Below, one piece after another: positions 11,048 through 21,207 of a stretch of DNA of 39,777 bases (position 1 is its first letter; the number at the start of each line of letters is the position of its first letter). The notes beneath the pieces are model-generated. The model was not told the DNA's origin and searched no databases. It worked only from the letters and a program-made list of their open reading frames with translations. Source of the stretch: Fragilaria crotonensis (lineage: Eukaryota > Bacillariophyta > Fragilariophyceae > Fragilariales > Fragilariaceae); the NCBI GenBank assembly GCA_022925895.1, contig JAKSYS010000590.1, forward strand, positions 1-39,777. The letters are read 5' to 3'. The translations under genes and the position numbers were made by a program.

Positions 11048-12479
11048 GTGGAAAGCGTATCTCAAGAAGGATAGGCAATAACTATTACCATCTAATAGCC
11101 AATAAAAATGTGGGTGATCATCATGTCTTAAGGTGCATGTTATTCATGTGTATGTAGTTTTTGTTTTTGTCATAGATTTTGCTTGTATACACAGCAGGCG
11201 AAATAGCGCAATAAATGAAGTTGGAGGCCCAATCACAGTGTGAAAGAGTCCCGTTGCATGAAACTGGATAAAGTCTCGGCTCGGCTCTACGAGTTTAGGT
11301 AGGCATTTTGCAGCAACCCTCACCCATATCTGAGTCATCGCTAGACTACCTGGGCGATAGAGACGGAAAACGTAGTTTTGGAATGTCTGATTCCTTGATT
11401 TTGCCAGGCCTTGACACAGTCGAGATGGAGTCTAGCAGATAATACAGCTGATCTGCAATATTGCCAGTGCAGTCCTGTTGTCGGTCAGTTTTGTTACCAT
11501 CGACCGTCCTTGATGAATGTAATGTCCTTGTTTTGTCGCGTCGCTGCGCTTGCTATTGTTTGTGTTGTTACTCTGTGTGACTTGCCGTTCCACAGTGCTT
11601 TCACTCATGCTTTGATCTATGAATCTTCTTCTTGTTTCTTTTCGTACTAGAGATAGTAGAGTAATGAAAGCTTCTGGAGAATTCTGTTTTGAGCTGTAAG
11701 GGCAGACCTATCTTTCGTCGAGACTCTTCACCGGAAGATTGGATCGTTTGTATTGCGGAGAGTTACAGAGATGGAGAAAAAGTCTTCCGTACAAGCGAAA
11801 AAACTGAAACCATTTGCCTCACCACGTACTCCAAGTACGAACAAAGTATTGTTCGACCTTGAGTCTTCCTCATTGGTCTACTTTCTTCAATTAAAATCTT
11901 CCTATTAAATGGAATCCATGTCCTGTTCGGGAATTTTTCGCTGAGGAACAATCGCATCAACACAATTCTTCAACACCCCACGTAGGATAGGCTTGGAACT
12001 AGTAGAATTTCTACGATGCTACAGAGGAGACTCGGAGCACATTTTCTAACAAATGGAACATGTGCCGACGTGGGAGTTGCAGGTTTATGGTTTCGTTTTG
12101 ATTGGACTACATGTGCATGGTCGACCCATCGACTGCATGTCATCATGCTGTTTCAGCTTGTTCTACTAAATAGTCCGTATTCGTATGTGCCATACGGGTA
12201 TAAATGAATTTTAGTATCATTTTTAAGTGAAATGAGTTCTAACCATGCCCCAAGCTACGAAGGTACCCAAGACTGACAGACGAGTAACCGGTTCACCATT
12301 CATTTATACAAACACAGCAACGGTATCAATTCTTTCGAAAAGTCATTTTCAAGAATCGGCACTTCGGAGCAACATCTCATACATACGTCGAACGAGAATA
12401 ACAACAGGTTGAAGAGAAGAGACTGATCATCTTTTGGACCCGACTGCGTCGTTATTTTTGATTTCGTCTTCGCTCCGCG
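11048..12479. other. gap between the ADCK2-like gene and the retrotransposon, no gene seen
   Basis: Only short open frames without family features occur here. The right part should contain the 5' terminal repeat and leader of the retrotransposon, but I could not fix its left boundary. Confidence 0.4.
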
Positions 12480-12530
12480 TTGTGTAACACGCCTTCAGCT
12501 CGTGTGTTATTGCTTTTATCGGTGGGTGTC

Positions 12531-14741
12531 ATGTCTGCTTTGTTTGGCCTCTCTGCGGGTCGCCCTCGGGCGTCAAGCCCCACTGATCGAGGAGCGGAAG
12601 GTATGTATCGTGGACGGGGGGGTGTTGTTTTGTCGTCGCGTTCTGGCGTCAGTCTCTGGAAAGGGAACGGGTCTGGGCTTGGTGTTTCGTTCTGCGGTGG
12701 TGTTATCGGCAAAGCTGGTCACAAGATGTGCGTGATGACCGATTGCACAGTCGGTGCACACGTTGGACGGAAGGCAGTATTCCCAACGCTGGATGATGGT
12801 AGCGACGAAGCTGTTTTCATTGTCAGCAATGCCGGGGGCGCTAACGACGTTCAGTCAGTGCACTTAAGCCCATGTGTTGGTACCCTGAAACTTGGCACCA
12901 ATTTGGACCGGTATCTGGAAGAGAGACGCGAAGTGTTAGATTGGGAAACACTATTCAATGGGATCAATGCTCGAGTAGCGGGACGCGAAGGACAAGTTGA
13001 CGAAGAAGACTTCGAACGAATCTCTCGTAAGTTGGATGGAGACCTAGCCATTGGAATGACCCCATTCAAGAAACGGCCTAAGTTGGAGGTGGTTTCGCCT
13101 CCGGAAGAATTTGAGGATATCTCGGAATTTGCTCTTGAAACGGCTGTTGAGTTGGGCGATGACTTTCTCAACGATGGGTCACTAAGAATGGCAATTCGGA
13201 GTCTTGGAGCGGGCTCCAATCTATTGGTAATCGTGCGGATAGCAATCGGTGCGCTTCGCGCGCTCGCTTACGAGACGAGGGAGGAATTGGAGTTGGTGGA
13301 TCTGCAATTGTCCAAGCTTAACAGCTTGTTAGGCAAACGCGGTCAAGACGATGGGACTCTTTCGGCTTTCGAAGTGCTCAGGGAACTGGAAGAGCAGGTG
13401 GAACGCTTGCGAAACGCTATTCAACCAGCCATCGTGTTGGCAGCTGATGCTTCCGAGCAATCTGAGTCGATGAAGCGGGAGATTTTTGACACGATGCAAA
13501 AGGGCTGTGCCCCCCTATTTCATCTTTATCGTCTTTACTCAACCGATGAGCATACTCCGGGTAACTTGCTAAACCAACGCATTCGAAAACTGGAGGCAGG
13601 AGTGTTGGAGTTGATGTCTCAGGTGAACAACTCGGGTGGGCCGGTGTCTATTTCGTTACCACCTTCTCCAGCGCGCACTGGAGCACAATTCGGTTTCAGT
13701 TTGAGCAATAACAACAACACAGACGTGCCGAGTAGTGCAAGGAATCCTGAAGTACGTTTTACAGCCGGAGGAGTAAACGAGCCAGAATCGATGGCGAAAC
13801 TTTTGGGGATGGAGATCCAAATCCACGAACTAAAGAACCAGATGCAAGCAAATGCGGTGACTATTGGAGGAAAACTTTTTAAGTCGCGCGCGGACGTTAA
13901 ATCTTGGTTGGCTGTGCATGCTGGAGCGTCAGGGTCGTATGTTTTCTTTTCGGATATTCATTCTGTCATGGCGCTCAAAATGGGTGTCACCTTAGATGAT
14001 GCGGCAGCGGACGCAGATTTTGAGTAAGGTTCGCAAGAACGGATACGCTCACACGGAAGAAGCGAGTGGCATCCTCTTTCTCGCGAAGTCTGCCTTCATT
14101 CTTTGGGAAGCCTACGCCCACGGAAGCGAGGAAGCTGCCTGCAGTCAAGAAGCCAGAAGACTGGGAACCCAAAACGATGGGTGATGGAGCGCGAGCAGTG
14201 TTGGATAGGGGCTTGACGGCGGCTGCGAGGAGCTACTGTCTAGTGCTAGCGACTTCTTGGTGGGTGAAGGTTTTTGGTAGCCCAGGCCACCATTCAAGCA
14301 TCGGTCAAGTTCATGACAGATCTATCGACCTGGATGACGCGAGAGTACCTTGAGCTGCTCAAGCGTGGAGGTTCAGAAACTGAATGTTGGGGTCTCATCT
14401 CGCATTGCGTGCGTGCGGTGTTTGAAGACCTTCATGAAGCAAGAATGCCTGGGCGAGGACCTCACATGACTACTGCCGATCGCGCCGCCTCCAGCGCATG
14501 GGGGTGTTTCCAGGCGCAGTTGAAGATGCAGGAGTTTGAGAAAATGGGCTTCGGAGCACACCCCACGCTCAGTTACATCTTGAACATTCACTTGAGGGAT
14601 CACACGGTGTCTCGAGCCACGTTCGATCGTTTGGTGACTCGGTTGGAGGCCGTTGAAGCGGCAGTGAAGGTGAACACGAACACGATTCGCAACACGTCGT
14701 CCAAAGTGGGGGAGATCAAGAAGGTGGCGTTGAAAAGCTGA
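12531..14741 (+). CDS. gag-like protein of the DIRS-like element, two frame changes
   Basis: The first ATG of the open frame is at 12531 and the frame runs to a stop at 14027. The protein starts with a Gly/Arg-rich stretch. It has an acidic middle (EEFEDISEF) and Leu-rich helical segments (VLRELEEQVERLRNAI) that suggest a coiled coil. Beyond the stop, similar coding sequence continues in the -1 frame from about 14024 (VRFARTDTLTRKKRV...) and, after a second change at the TTTTT/GG run near 14271, in the frame ending at 14741 (RLVTRLEAVEAAVKVNTNTI). I infer one protein of about 735 residues interrupted twice. Its position before RT is the main reason for calling it gag-like, because I see no zinc knuckle. 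It could instead be two separate proteins. Confidence 0.6.
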
Positions 14742-14753
14742 CAAAGTGCAGGG

Positions 14754-17700
14754 ATGGAGGAAAATGAAGTCGGAAGGGTGACTAATCGCCCTATGTCTGC
14801 TGGAGTGGATCAGATGATCTCCACCAGACTCCAACTACATGATACGAATAAAGTTAAACTTTCCTTCGTATCCTCCTCTGACCCGCAGGCTTTTTATCTT
14901 TTTGTTGGTCGAAAGGCGCAGGTAGAATGGATTTTAAGCGAAAAACCTTTCGTGGCGAGACGAGAATGTGACCCTGTGTTGGTTTCGCCTGCTAAAGCAT
15001 CTACTGTCACTCTTGCAAAAGATAGTCCGGTGGACGTCTTAATCTTTGAAGGGAAGCCTCCCAAGTCCGATGATCTGGTCTGGGAAGCACTCGAGGTTAG
15101 GAGAATTGCTTGGATTGACGACACAGGAAGAGGGCGATTCAGGTGGGACAACAAGGTGGGTTGGCGCATTCACCGTCGTTCAATCAGCCATGCAGCGATC
15201 GGCGGGGTCACCGACGGGATTTTTTCGGTGTTTCTTGCGAGTCGCATGGAAGAGGACGTCGGTTGGTGTATCCCAGCGACAGGGGTGCGAGCGACATTAA
15301 GCCGAGTGGTTGATCCTACGAAGGGCGGGCGAGCTGTAGATCCGCCAGTGGCTACCACTGGATCGGTGGAAGCAAGGAATACTGCGAGAGGTCTATTGCA
15401 GTGGAAGAAGAGATTCGATAAGGTTTGTGTCCCAACAGTTTACTCAAAGGACAAGTGGGCAGTGCGGAAACTGAGCGATACCGAGCTAGTCGATGTGCTG
15501 GACCTCCCGGGAACGATGAGAAAGAGGATGAACAGTGGGCAGTTGGCACAGTTGAGCAAGTTGAAGGTTCCAGGAAAAGTGATGGCAGCCGTTGTAGAGT
15601 CTTTGGTAACGTTGGTAACGGGTGGTCAAAAAAGAGATGACCTTACACTAGCCGTTAAGAATCTGTCGAGGAAAAGACCGATGGAGGAGGCGCAGGGTGC
15701 CAGTAAGAAAACAAGGCACCTCGAAGGTGACTCGCAGGTTGAACAAGCTAAAATGATGGAAGGGAACGGTGAGTCAGAGACGGCAATCTCGATTGCGAGG
15801 GTTGAAAATGCTAAAGCAACGGGGCCGGTGGGATTGTCCACGGTTGTTGACAAGGCTGTCAAGTCGGATGACGCGCCGGCTCCAGTACATTTGTTTGATC
15901 GGAGAGTGTTGGAGGCTTTCCCTTTTGTTATCGATAGAGAACGGAACAAATGTGGAGGGAAGCTAGGTTGGGTCGAAGCGCTTGAATTGCTACGCAGTTT
16001 CTGCCTGCACATTTGGAAGCGTAAGGTCCGACGGGAGTTCGTCGAATGGTTGACAAGTCGTAAGAACACGACAATTGATCTGAAAAGCATGGAGAAGTTG
16101 GGATGGGACGCGTGTCGACGAGTGGATGGAGCGTCGTTCTGGGAGTGGGACTGTGGGTCTACACCATTATTTTGGAGGTGGCCCGAGGTCTTTCAGCGGG
16201 ACATCTGGCAAGGTGCTGCCCCAAGGTTTGTGGGTGCACCGCCGACTTCAAAAGAGGCTCAACCAGCGTATGAAGATATGAAGGTGCGAGAGAAGGTGTC
16301 AGCCAAGCTGCAGAAAGTTGTTGATCGGGGGTACATCGAGATCGTGGATGATGCAGAGAAAGTTAAGTCGTTCATGTTCATGTTTGACGTGCCAAAAGGA
16401 GATTCAGACATCAGAATGGTGTATGATGGTTCACGCAGTGGTTTCAACGAGTCGATCTGGGCGCCCTGGTTTGCTTTGCCAACGGTGGATACAATGACCA
16501 GAACAGTGTTGTCAGGAGGCTGGTGCGGAGACCGCGATTTCGGCGAGATGTTTTTGAATTTCATGTTGCACCCCGAGGCAAGGGTTTACTGTGGAGTTGA
16601 TCTGGCACAATTAGATCTTACTGTGCGAGGCCCGGCTGCCAGCAAGGCTACGTTGATTGGATGCTGGACTCGAAATGCGATGGGGCTTCGGTCAAGCCCA
16701 TATTTGTCTGTACAATCCGTCACGAGGATCAAGCAAGCTTTCTTGGGGAACCCCTCGGATCGGGAAAACCCTTTTCATTGGGAAACAGTAGGTTTGAACC
16801 TTCCGGGATCCGACGGATACGACCCATCACTGCCGTGGATATCCAAGTTGAGGTATGACAGGACCATTGCCGTTGACCTACACATATATATTGATGACGT
16901 GCGGATTACAGGCCAGTCAAAGGATTTAGTTTGGAGGGCTGGGTCGCGGGTGGCTAAACTTTGCAGTTATTATGGGCTGCAGGATGCGCCAAGGAAGCTC
17001 AGGGAGCCTAGTCAGACTCCTGGCGCTTGGGCTGGCTCAGTAGTGGCGACGGACGGAGGATGTGTCACAAAATTTGTGACGGACGAACGCTGGGGGAAAA
17101 CTCAAAGGAGTATTCGGTGGATCGCGAGCAAGTTGGGCATCGCCGGCGACGACTGGAGTGTTGGGTTACCCGCGGATGAGGACGAAGGAAGGATACCTCA
17201 GGGGAAGATTCCTCACAAGCAGGCTGAGCGGATTCGAGGGTTTCTGATCTACGTCTCACGTACCTACACGGCAATGGTGCCTTATCTCAAAGGATTACAC
17301 CTGACGCTGGATTTTTGGCGAGGCGGGAGGGACAACGAGGGTTGGAAGATCATTGGAAGGGAGGAGGAAGGGAATGGGGAACAAAATGCGTTGTTGTCGA
17401 GTGATCGAAAGGCTCCGCGTTTCGTGTCGGTTGCACCAAGGTTAACGCATGACATCAAAGCGTTAATGGTGTTGACCGCGTTTCAAGAGGCGCCCCGCAT
17501 GGAGGTACGAGCAACCAGCACGGCAGCGGCCTACTTGGTGGGAGATGCCTCAGGCTCGGGGTTCGGAGATTGTCTATGGGTGCAAGGTGAGGAAGGCATG
17601 AATATAGCCTTCGGTTCATGGGACAACGAGGTCAGCGAGAGGTCGTCTAACTTCAGAGAAGGATACAATCTCGTGTTGCGCCTGGAAAATTTGCTTTATG

Positions 17701-18488
17701 AAAGAGCAATGTGTCGAGGAACAGAGCTTTGGGTGTTCACGGATAACGCGGTGGCGGAAAGTGCTTTTAACAAAGGGGCCAGTAAGTCGAAGCTGCTACA
17801 CGAGCTATGTGTGCGGCTAAGAAAGGCAGAAATGGCACATGGTCTGCACATCAATATGGTCTGGATCGCGGGCACGCGGATGATTGCCCAAGGTACTGAT
17901 GGGTTATCAAGGGGAGACCTTACCAGTGGAGTGATGGCTGGCGACAGTTTTCTCTCCCACATCCCTTTGAATCTCGGGGCGTTTGCACGTTCCATGGCGC
18001 TACAAGAGTGGCTTGAAAGTGCATTACCTCGGGAATGGCAGTGGCTAAAGACAGGAGAGGATTGGTTTAGACTCCCTTTTGGTGATGGGATGGGTCGATA
18101 TGTCTGGGATCCCCCCCCGGTTTTGGCCGACGTGGCCTTGGAACAACTTTGTGAAGCAAAATTGATGCATCCCTTTTCGAGTCATTTGTTCGTTTGTCCT
18201 TTGTTGTTAACCGGGCGTTGGCGAAAGCAGTTTCTGAAAGCTGTGGATGCTTGGTTTACTGTTCCTGTCGGATCCGTTGTGTGGGATAACGCTTGTCACG
18301 AACCTGTTTTGATTGGACTAATGTGCCCACTTCTTAAACATAGTCCATGGTCGGTCAAGCGTCGTAGCGCAGAAGTGGACAAGTTCCGACATACGATGTA
18401 TGCTATGTTCCGGGATCGTGACCCAGCTACACGGAGTTGTCTGCGCAAATTTTGGTTTTCAGCGTGGAGTGAGTCTGGGATCATGTAA
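14754..18488 (+). CDS. reverse transcriptase-RNase H polyprotein of the DIRS-like element
   Basis: This protein copies element RNA into DNA and removes the template RNA. The start lies 12 bases after the gag-like stop. About 500 N-terminal residues are of unknown function, with a Lys/Glu-rich stretch near 300-350. The RT domain follows, with DIRMVYDGSRSGFN, DFGEMFLNFMLHPEARVYCGVDL... as the palm segment, and the catalytic YIDD at residues 712-715. The RNase H domain shows VGDASGSGFGD (D931), WVFTDN (D997) and GTDGLSRG (D1049), consistent with its acidic active site. About 190 further residues have no recognised domain. At 1244 residues the frame is intact. Its last 89 bases overlap the recombinase frame. 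Confidence 0.92.
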   Translation: MEENEVGRVTNRPMSAGVDQMISTRLQLHDTNKVKLSFVSSSDPQAFYLFVGRKAQVEWILSEKPFVARRECDPVLVSPAKASTVTLAKDSPVDVLIFEGKPPKSDDLVWEALEVRRIAWIDDTGRGRFRWDNKVGWRIHRRSISHAAIGGVTDGIFSVFLASRMEEDVGWCIPATGVRATLSRVVDPTKGGRAVDPPVATTGSVEARNTARGLLQWKKRFDKVCVPTVYSKDKWAVRKLSDTELVDVLDLPGTMRKRMNSGQLAQLSKLKVPGKVMAAVVESLVTLVTGGQKRDDLTLAVKNLSRKRPMEEAQGASKKTRHLEGDSQVEQAKMMEGNGESETAISIARVENAKATGPVGLSTVVDKAVKSDDAPAPVHLFDRRVLEAFPFVIDRERNKCGGKLGWVEALELLRSFCLHIWKRKVRREFVEWLTSRKNTTIDLKSMEKLGWDACRRVDGASFWEWDCGSTPLFWRWPEVFQRDIWQGAAPRFVGAPPTSKEAQPAYEDMKVREKVSAKLQKVVDRGYIEIVDDAEKVKSFMFMFDVPKGDSDIRMVYDGSRSGFNESIWAPWFALPTVDTMTRTVLSGGWCGDRDFGEMFLNFMLHPEARVYCGVDLAQLDLTVRGPAASKATLIGCWTRNAMGLRSSPYLSVQSVTRIKQAFLGNPSDRENPFHWETVGLNLPGSDGYDPSLPWISKLRYDRTIAVDLHIYIDDVRITGQSKDLVWRAGSRVAKLCSYYGLQDAPRKLREPSQTPGAWAGSVVATDGGCVTKFVTDERWGKTQRSIRWIASKLGIAGDDWSVGLPADEDEGRIPQGKIPHKQAERIRGFLIYVSRTYTAMVPYLKGLHLTLDFWRGGRDNEGWKIIGREEEGNGEQNALLSSDRKAPRFVSVAPRLTHDIKALMVLTAFQEAPRMEVRATSTAAAYLVGDASGSGFGDCLWVQGEEGMNIAFGSWDNEVSERSSNFREGYNLVLRLENLLYERAMCRGTELWVFTDNAVAESAFNKGASKSKLLHELCVRLRKAEMAHGLHINMVWIAGTRMIAQGTDGLSRGDLTSGVMAGDSFLSHIPLNLGAFARSMALQEWLESALPREWQWLKTGEDWFRLPFGDGMGRYVWDPPPVLADVALEQLCEAKLMHPFSSHLFVCPLLLTGRWRKQFLKAVDAWFTVPVGSVVWDNACHEPVLIGLMCPLLKHSPWSVKRRSAEVDKFRHTMYAMFRDRDPATRSCLRKFWFSAWSESGIM

Positions 18489-19890
18489 AGGAGCGTGGCA
18501 CGGGGCGTGTTACAAGCAGTCGGAGATGGATAACTTTCCGGTGTTCAATCAGGAGACGGAGGCGGAAGACTTGGTGTCAGACGACAAGATGGAGGAAGAG
18601 GACCCGAATAGATTTAAGGAGGCAAGAGACGGTGACCATCTCATGACGCCTTTTCAATGCGATGGGTGTCATTTCGAAAATTGTAAGCGGCGACATCCAA
18701 TTCCGAATAACTCCCAAGACGAAGTTGCTTTGTTATGCATTCGACGAGCGAATTTGGATGCGTTATGGTCGAGGGAACGATCAACGGTAAGATCGAATCG
18801 CCTACAAGGGAAACACTGGGTGTCAGCGAGTGAAAGTGCAGGATGGAGTGATCTCGCGCTGCCCAAGAGGGGACCATTCCCAGTTGAGGACACCTTTGGA
18901 ATGCAAGCGGCTGTCAACTTGTTGTTGCGATCAAGAGACGTGGGTATCAACTCGAAAAACATTCAGTATGAAACGATGAGGAAGCTCAGATCCTTTCTGT
19001 CCAACTTCGTACACACAACCTATGGAGGACATGGCGATACATTCATGTCGGAAGATGGGGGTGGCACCATCTCAATGTCTCCTACAAATTCACCGTGGTT
19101 TAAACGCTTCATGAGGGGAGTGCATAAGAGGATGGGCGACGTATGGATTCCAGACCGAGCGTTAATGAAGCGCGAACTTATGTTTTGTCTGACCCTGTTG
19201 GAAGAAGATTGGATATGTTACTTCGATGCGGATGATGGAGGAGGAAAGCTGAAAGCTGCTCTCACAGCAACAATGCTGATCGCAGGTTGGTTTGCAGCTT
19301 TGCGGGGAGAGGAGATCGTAAGAATTGACGTCGGACAGATGCGTCAGCACTGGGTGGAGAGCGTAAACCACACTGAAGAACCACACGTCCCGCTGATGTT
19401 GTCGGGTCGGTTCAAGCGCGAGATTGGTGAGAAGGTATTCTGTCAACCTCTAGCTATGACATCAAAGTCGGGAGTTAACATCGGGGAATGGATATGGAGA
19501 ACTCTTGAGACTTTGGGACAACAAAACATTATGTCGGGCCCAATGTTTCGAGTGGCCGATAAAGGGAAGGGAGTCTACAAGCGAGCCACGACGGCTGATT
19601 TGAACCCAAGTTTTATTGGACTGCTGGAGAGAGTCCAAAAACGTTGGGCTAATGCTTTTGTAGGAAATTTGGATATCGGCAAAGAGTTCAGCATTGGTCG
19701 TTCATTGCGCAGAGGAGTGACTTCAGAAGCACAAAATGTTGGAATACCAAGAGAAGTCATTGAAGCCAACAACAGATGGAGACGTCAAGCGCGATCTAAA
19801 GGACTCACTCCGGGAATGTCAATGATGGAACGATACTCGGATGCCAAAGCGAGCGTTCCGACGCTGGTGCGGTTTTCGAAGGAATTGTAG
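18400..19890 (+). CDS. tyrosine recombinase of the DIRS-like element
   Basis: This enzyme would integrate circular cDNA by strand exchange. The catalytic domain shows AGWFAALRGEEIVRID (Arg302, box I), GRSLRRGVTSEA (Arg437, box II), NNRWRR (Trp460) and MMERYSDA (nucleophile Tyr479). Where box II usually has His, this protein has Arg434 (RSLR for HxxR). Residues 87-99 contain C-x2-C-x4-C-x3-H, a possible zinc-binding finger. A helical segment before the catalytic domain (about residues 165-210) resembles the SAM-like DNA-binding domain of such recombinases. The start is uncertain: the first ATG at 18400 lies inside the RT gene, and a later ATG near 18526 (MDNFPVFNQ) would avoid most of the overlap. 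Confidence 0.88.
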   Translation: MLCSGIVTQLHGVVCANFGFQRGVSLGSCKGAWHGACYKQSEMDNFPVFNQETEAEDLVSDDKMEEEDPNRFKEARDGDHLMTPFQCDGCHFENCKRRHPIPNNSQDEVALLCIRRANLDALWSRERSTVRSNRLQGKHWVSASESAGWSDLALPKRGPFPVEDTFGMQAAVNLLLRSRDVGINSKNIQYETMRKLRSFLSNFVHTTYGGHGDTFMSEDGGGTISMSPTNSPWFKRFMRGVHKRMGDVWIPDRALMKRELMFCLTLLEEDWICYFDADDGGGKLKAALTATMLIAGWFAALRGEEIVRIDVGQMRQHWVESVNHTEEPHVPLMLSGRFKREIGEKVFCQPLAMTSKSGVNIGEWIWRTLETLGQQNIMSGPMFRVADKGKGVYKRATTADLNPSFIGLLERVQKRWANAFVGNLDIGKEFSIGRSLRRGVTSEAQNVGIPREVIEANNRWRRQARSKGLTPGMSMMERYSDAKASVPTLVRFSKEL

Positions 19891-20092
19891 TAGGAGAACC
19901 AAAGCCCAATTTCCCAAAAGTCTCTACTGGGAAAGCGTTGTCGACCGCTAACCTATGACGACTAATCGATGAGGGAAGTTTGGGAGGTAGAGTGCCGAGG
20001 GGGGTTTTTTGCGCTGAGAACTCTACGAGTTCGCAGCCCATGTTTTGTGAAGATTCTTGAGACTACCAAGCGAATCCTTTTGAAGTCGAAGC

Positions 20093-20123
20093 AGAGCGAT
20101 CGGATTTGCTATCCGATCGCTCT
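20093..20123. repeat. 13-base perfect inverted repeat with 5-base loop
   Basis: Arms agagcgatcggat (20093-20105) and atccgatcgctct (20111-20123) flank ttgct. It lies about 200 bases after the recombinase stop. In DIRS elements an internal complementary region near the 3' end guides circle formation, so a role there is possible but not shown. Confidence 0.85.
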
Positions 20124-20404
20124 TGGCGAGAATATGCACATATAGCGTATTTTCGTCAGAAGGCAAACCCGATGGGAATGTACTTGGACGCAGACTCCAA
20201 GTCGGGCCTTCTGTCAGACAGAGACATCAGAGGAGGGAATTGGATTAGCAAGAATTGGAGACCGGCCTTGCATTTTTATTTTGTGAGCCGGGAAACATTT
20301 GGAATTTTGTCACGAAATCCATATTTAAGCAGGGAATCGGGAAAGTGACAAGCCACCCCCCACTACGGCAGTGCTTCTACAATTGAACACTGCTATTATC
20401 GGTT

Positions 20405-21207
20405 GAAGAAGTTGTAAACTCTAACTTTTATGTCTGGGAGAAGACTCCAGGGTAGATATAGATAATGGTGTCCCGAGGACGAGTCTGAAACGATTAAGTA
20501 CCGACAGCACCTTGGCTTTTTCGTCATCATAGCACGACGTCACCTGTTGCAGCGGCACCCACAATCCACAGACACGTCGTGTTTCGGGTACTGGGGTATT
20601 GAAAGATCTACTATAGTACGGATATTGTACATTGTACTGTAGGCATTGGAATAGCGTACGTTGGAAGAAAAACGAGAAGAAGCTTCGCCGCTCATTGGTT
20701 TAGGGGAAGTCCTTTTGTGAGGCACCAACGCTACTTTTTGTAGTAAGAACGATAATATAAATGACATCACTTGGTTGTTAAATGCAGTGACGACTAGGAT
20801 TGTTAACTGCCGGGATCACTGTAAACGTTATCCGGCAGTCAAATTCCATTATGTGTATCATGGGTTCATGGATATGTTCGACCTATAGGCCAGTGCTCGA
20901 GTGCCATTACTATGCATGACATCATGTGCTTTCAAGCCTGCTGGCTATTTTTAACTGTCGATAAACCCGCAAATGTCATAATGAAACATTTAGAGTAGGT
21001 CACAAGTCACATGACAGACGAAGGTTGCAGACGTGCTATAAATTCTTAATCCTGCAATCCAACAAAATGTGGTGCTACTTCTGTCGTCACTACTCGAATA
21101 TTTGTGAGTCATCTATCAAATCTGCAAGATGCAGCTATATACATTACGAAATAAGCTTGATTGTTTCACAACATACTACGGCATTTGTTTCTGAACACTG
21201 CAAACGG
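20405..21207. promoter_or_regulatory. region upstream of the MFS gene
   Basis: No gene is supported. GTAC occurs at 20588, 20616, 20627, 20634 and 20656, five times in 72 bases. The rest is AT-rich with no recognised element. Confidence 0.35.

Larger units (their letters stand above)
12480..20404 (+). mobile_element. DIRS-like tyrosine-recombinase retrotransposon (boundaries approximate)
   Basis: Three genes in the order gag-like, RT-RNase H and tyrosine recombinase define an element of the DIRS/Ngaro order, which integrates by recombination instead of with a DDE integrase. The RT (1244 codons) and recombinase (496 codons) frames are open, so the copy is young or selected. The gag-like frame is broken twice. 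After the last gene, 19891-20404 holds a strong hairpin (20093-20123), and two G/C-run blocks that are roughly inverse to each other (about 20012-20028 and 20355-20372). I could not identify matching terminal repeats at the left end, so the limits given are estimates. The ADCK2-like and MFS genes lie on either side. Confidence 0.85.

Noticed and set aside
11411-11650. 79-codon open frame with a hydrophobic stretch
   Set aside because: It is short and isolated with no family match that I recognise. The hydrophobic part can arise from T-rich sequence.
20093-20123. Hairpin as a bacterial-type transcription terminator
   Set aside because: The context is eukaryotic and no T-run follows the stem.
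12507-20405. tgcttttatcggtgg (near 12510) resembles tgctattatcggttg (near 20391), a possible split direct repeat of the retrotransposon
   Set aside because: The match is only 13 of 15 bases with no extension on either side, so it cannot define the element ends.
21067-21207. Upstream in-frame ATG of the MFS gene giving 47 more residues
   Set aside because: The added sequence is Cys/His/Ser-rich, unlike an MFS N-terminus, and is AT-rich like the flanking non-coding DNA.
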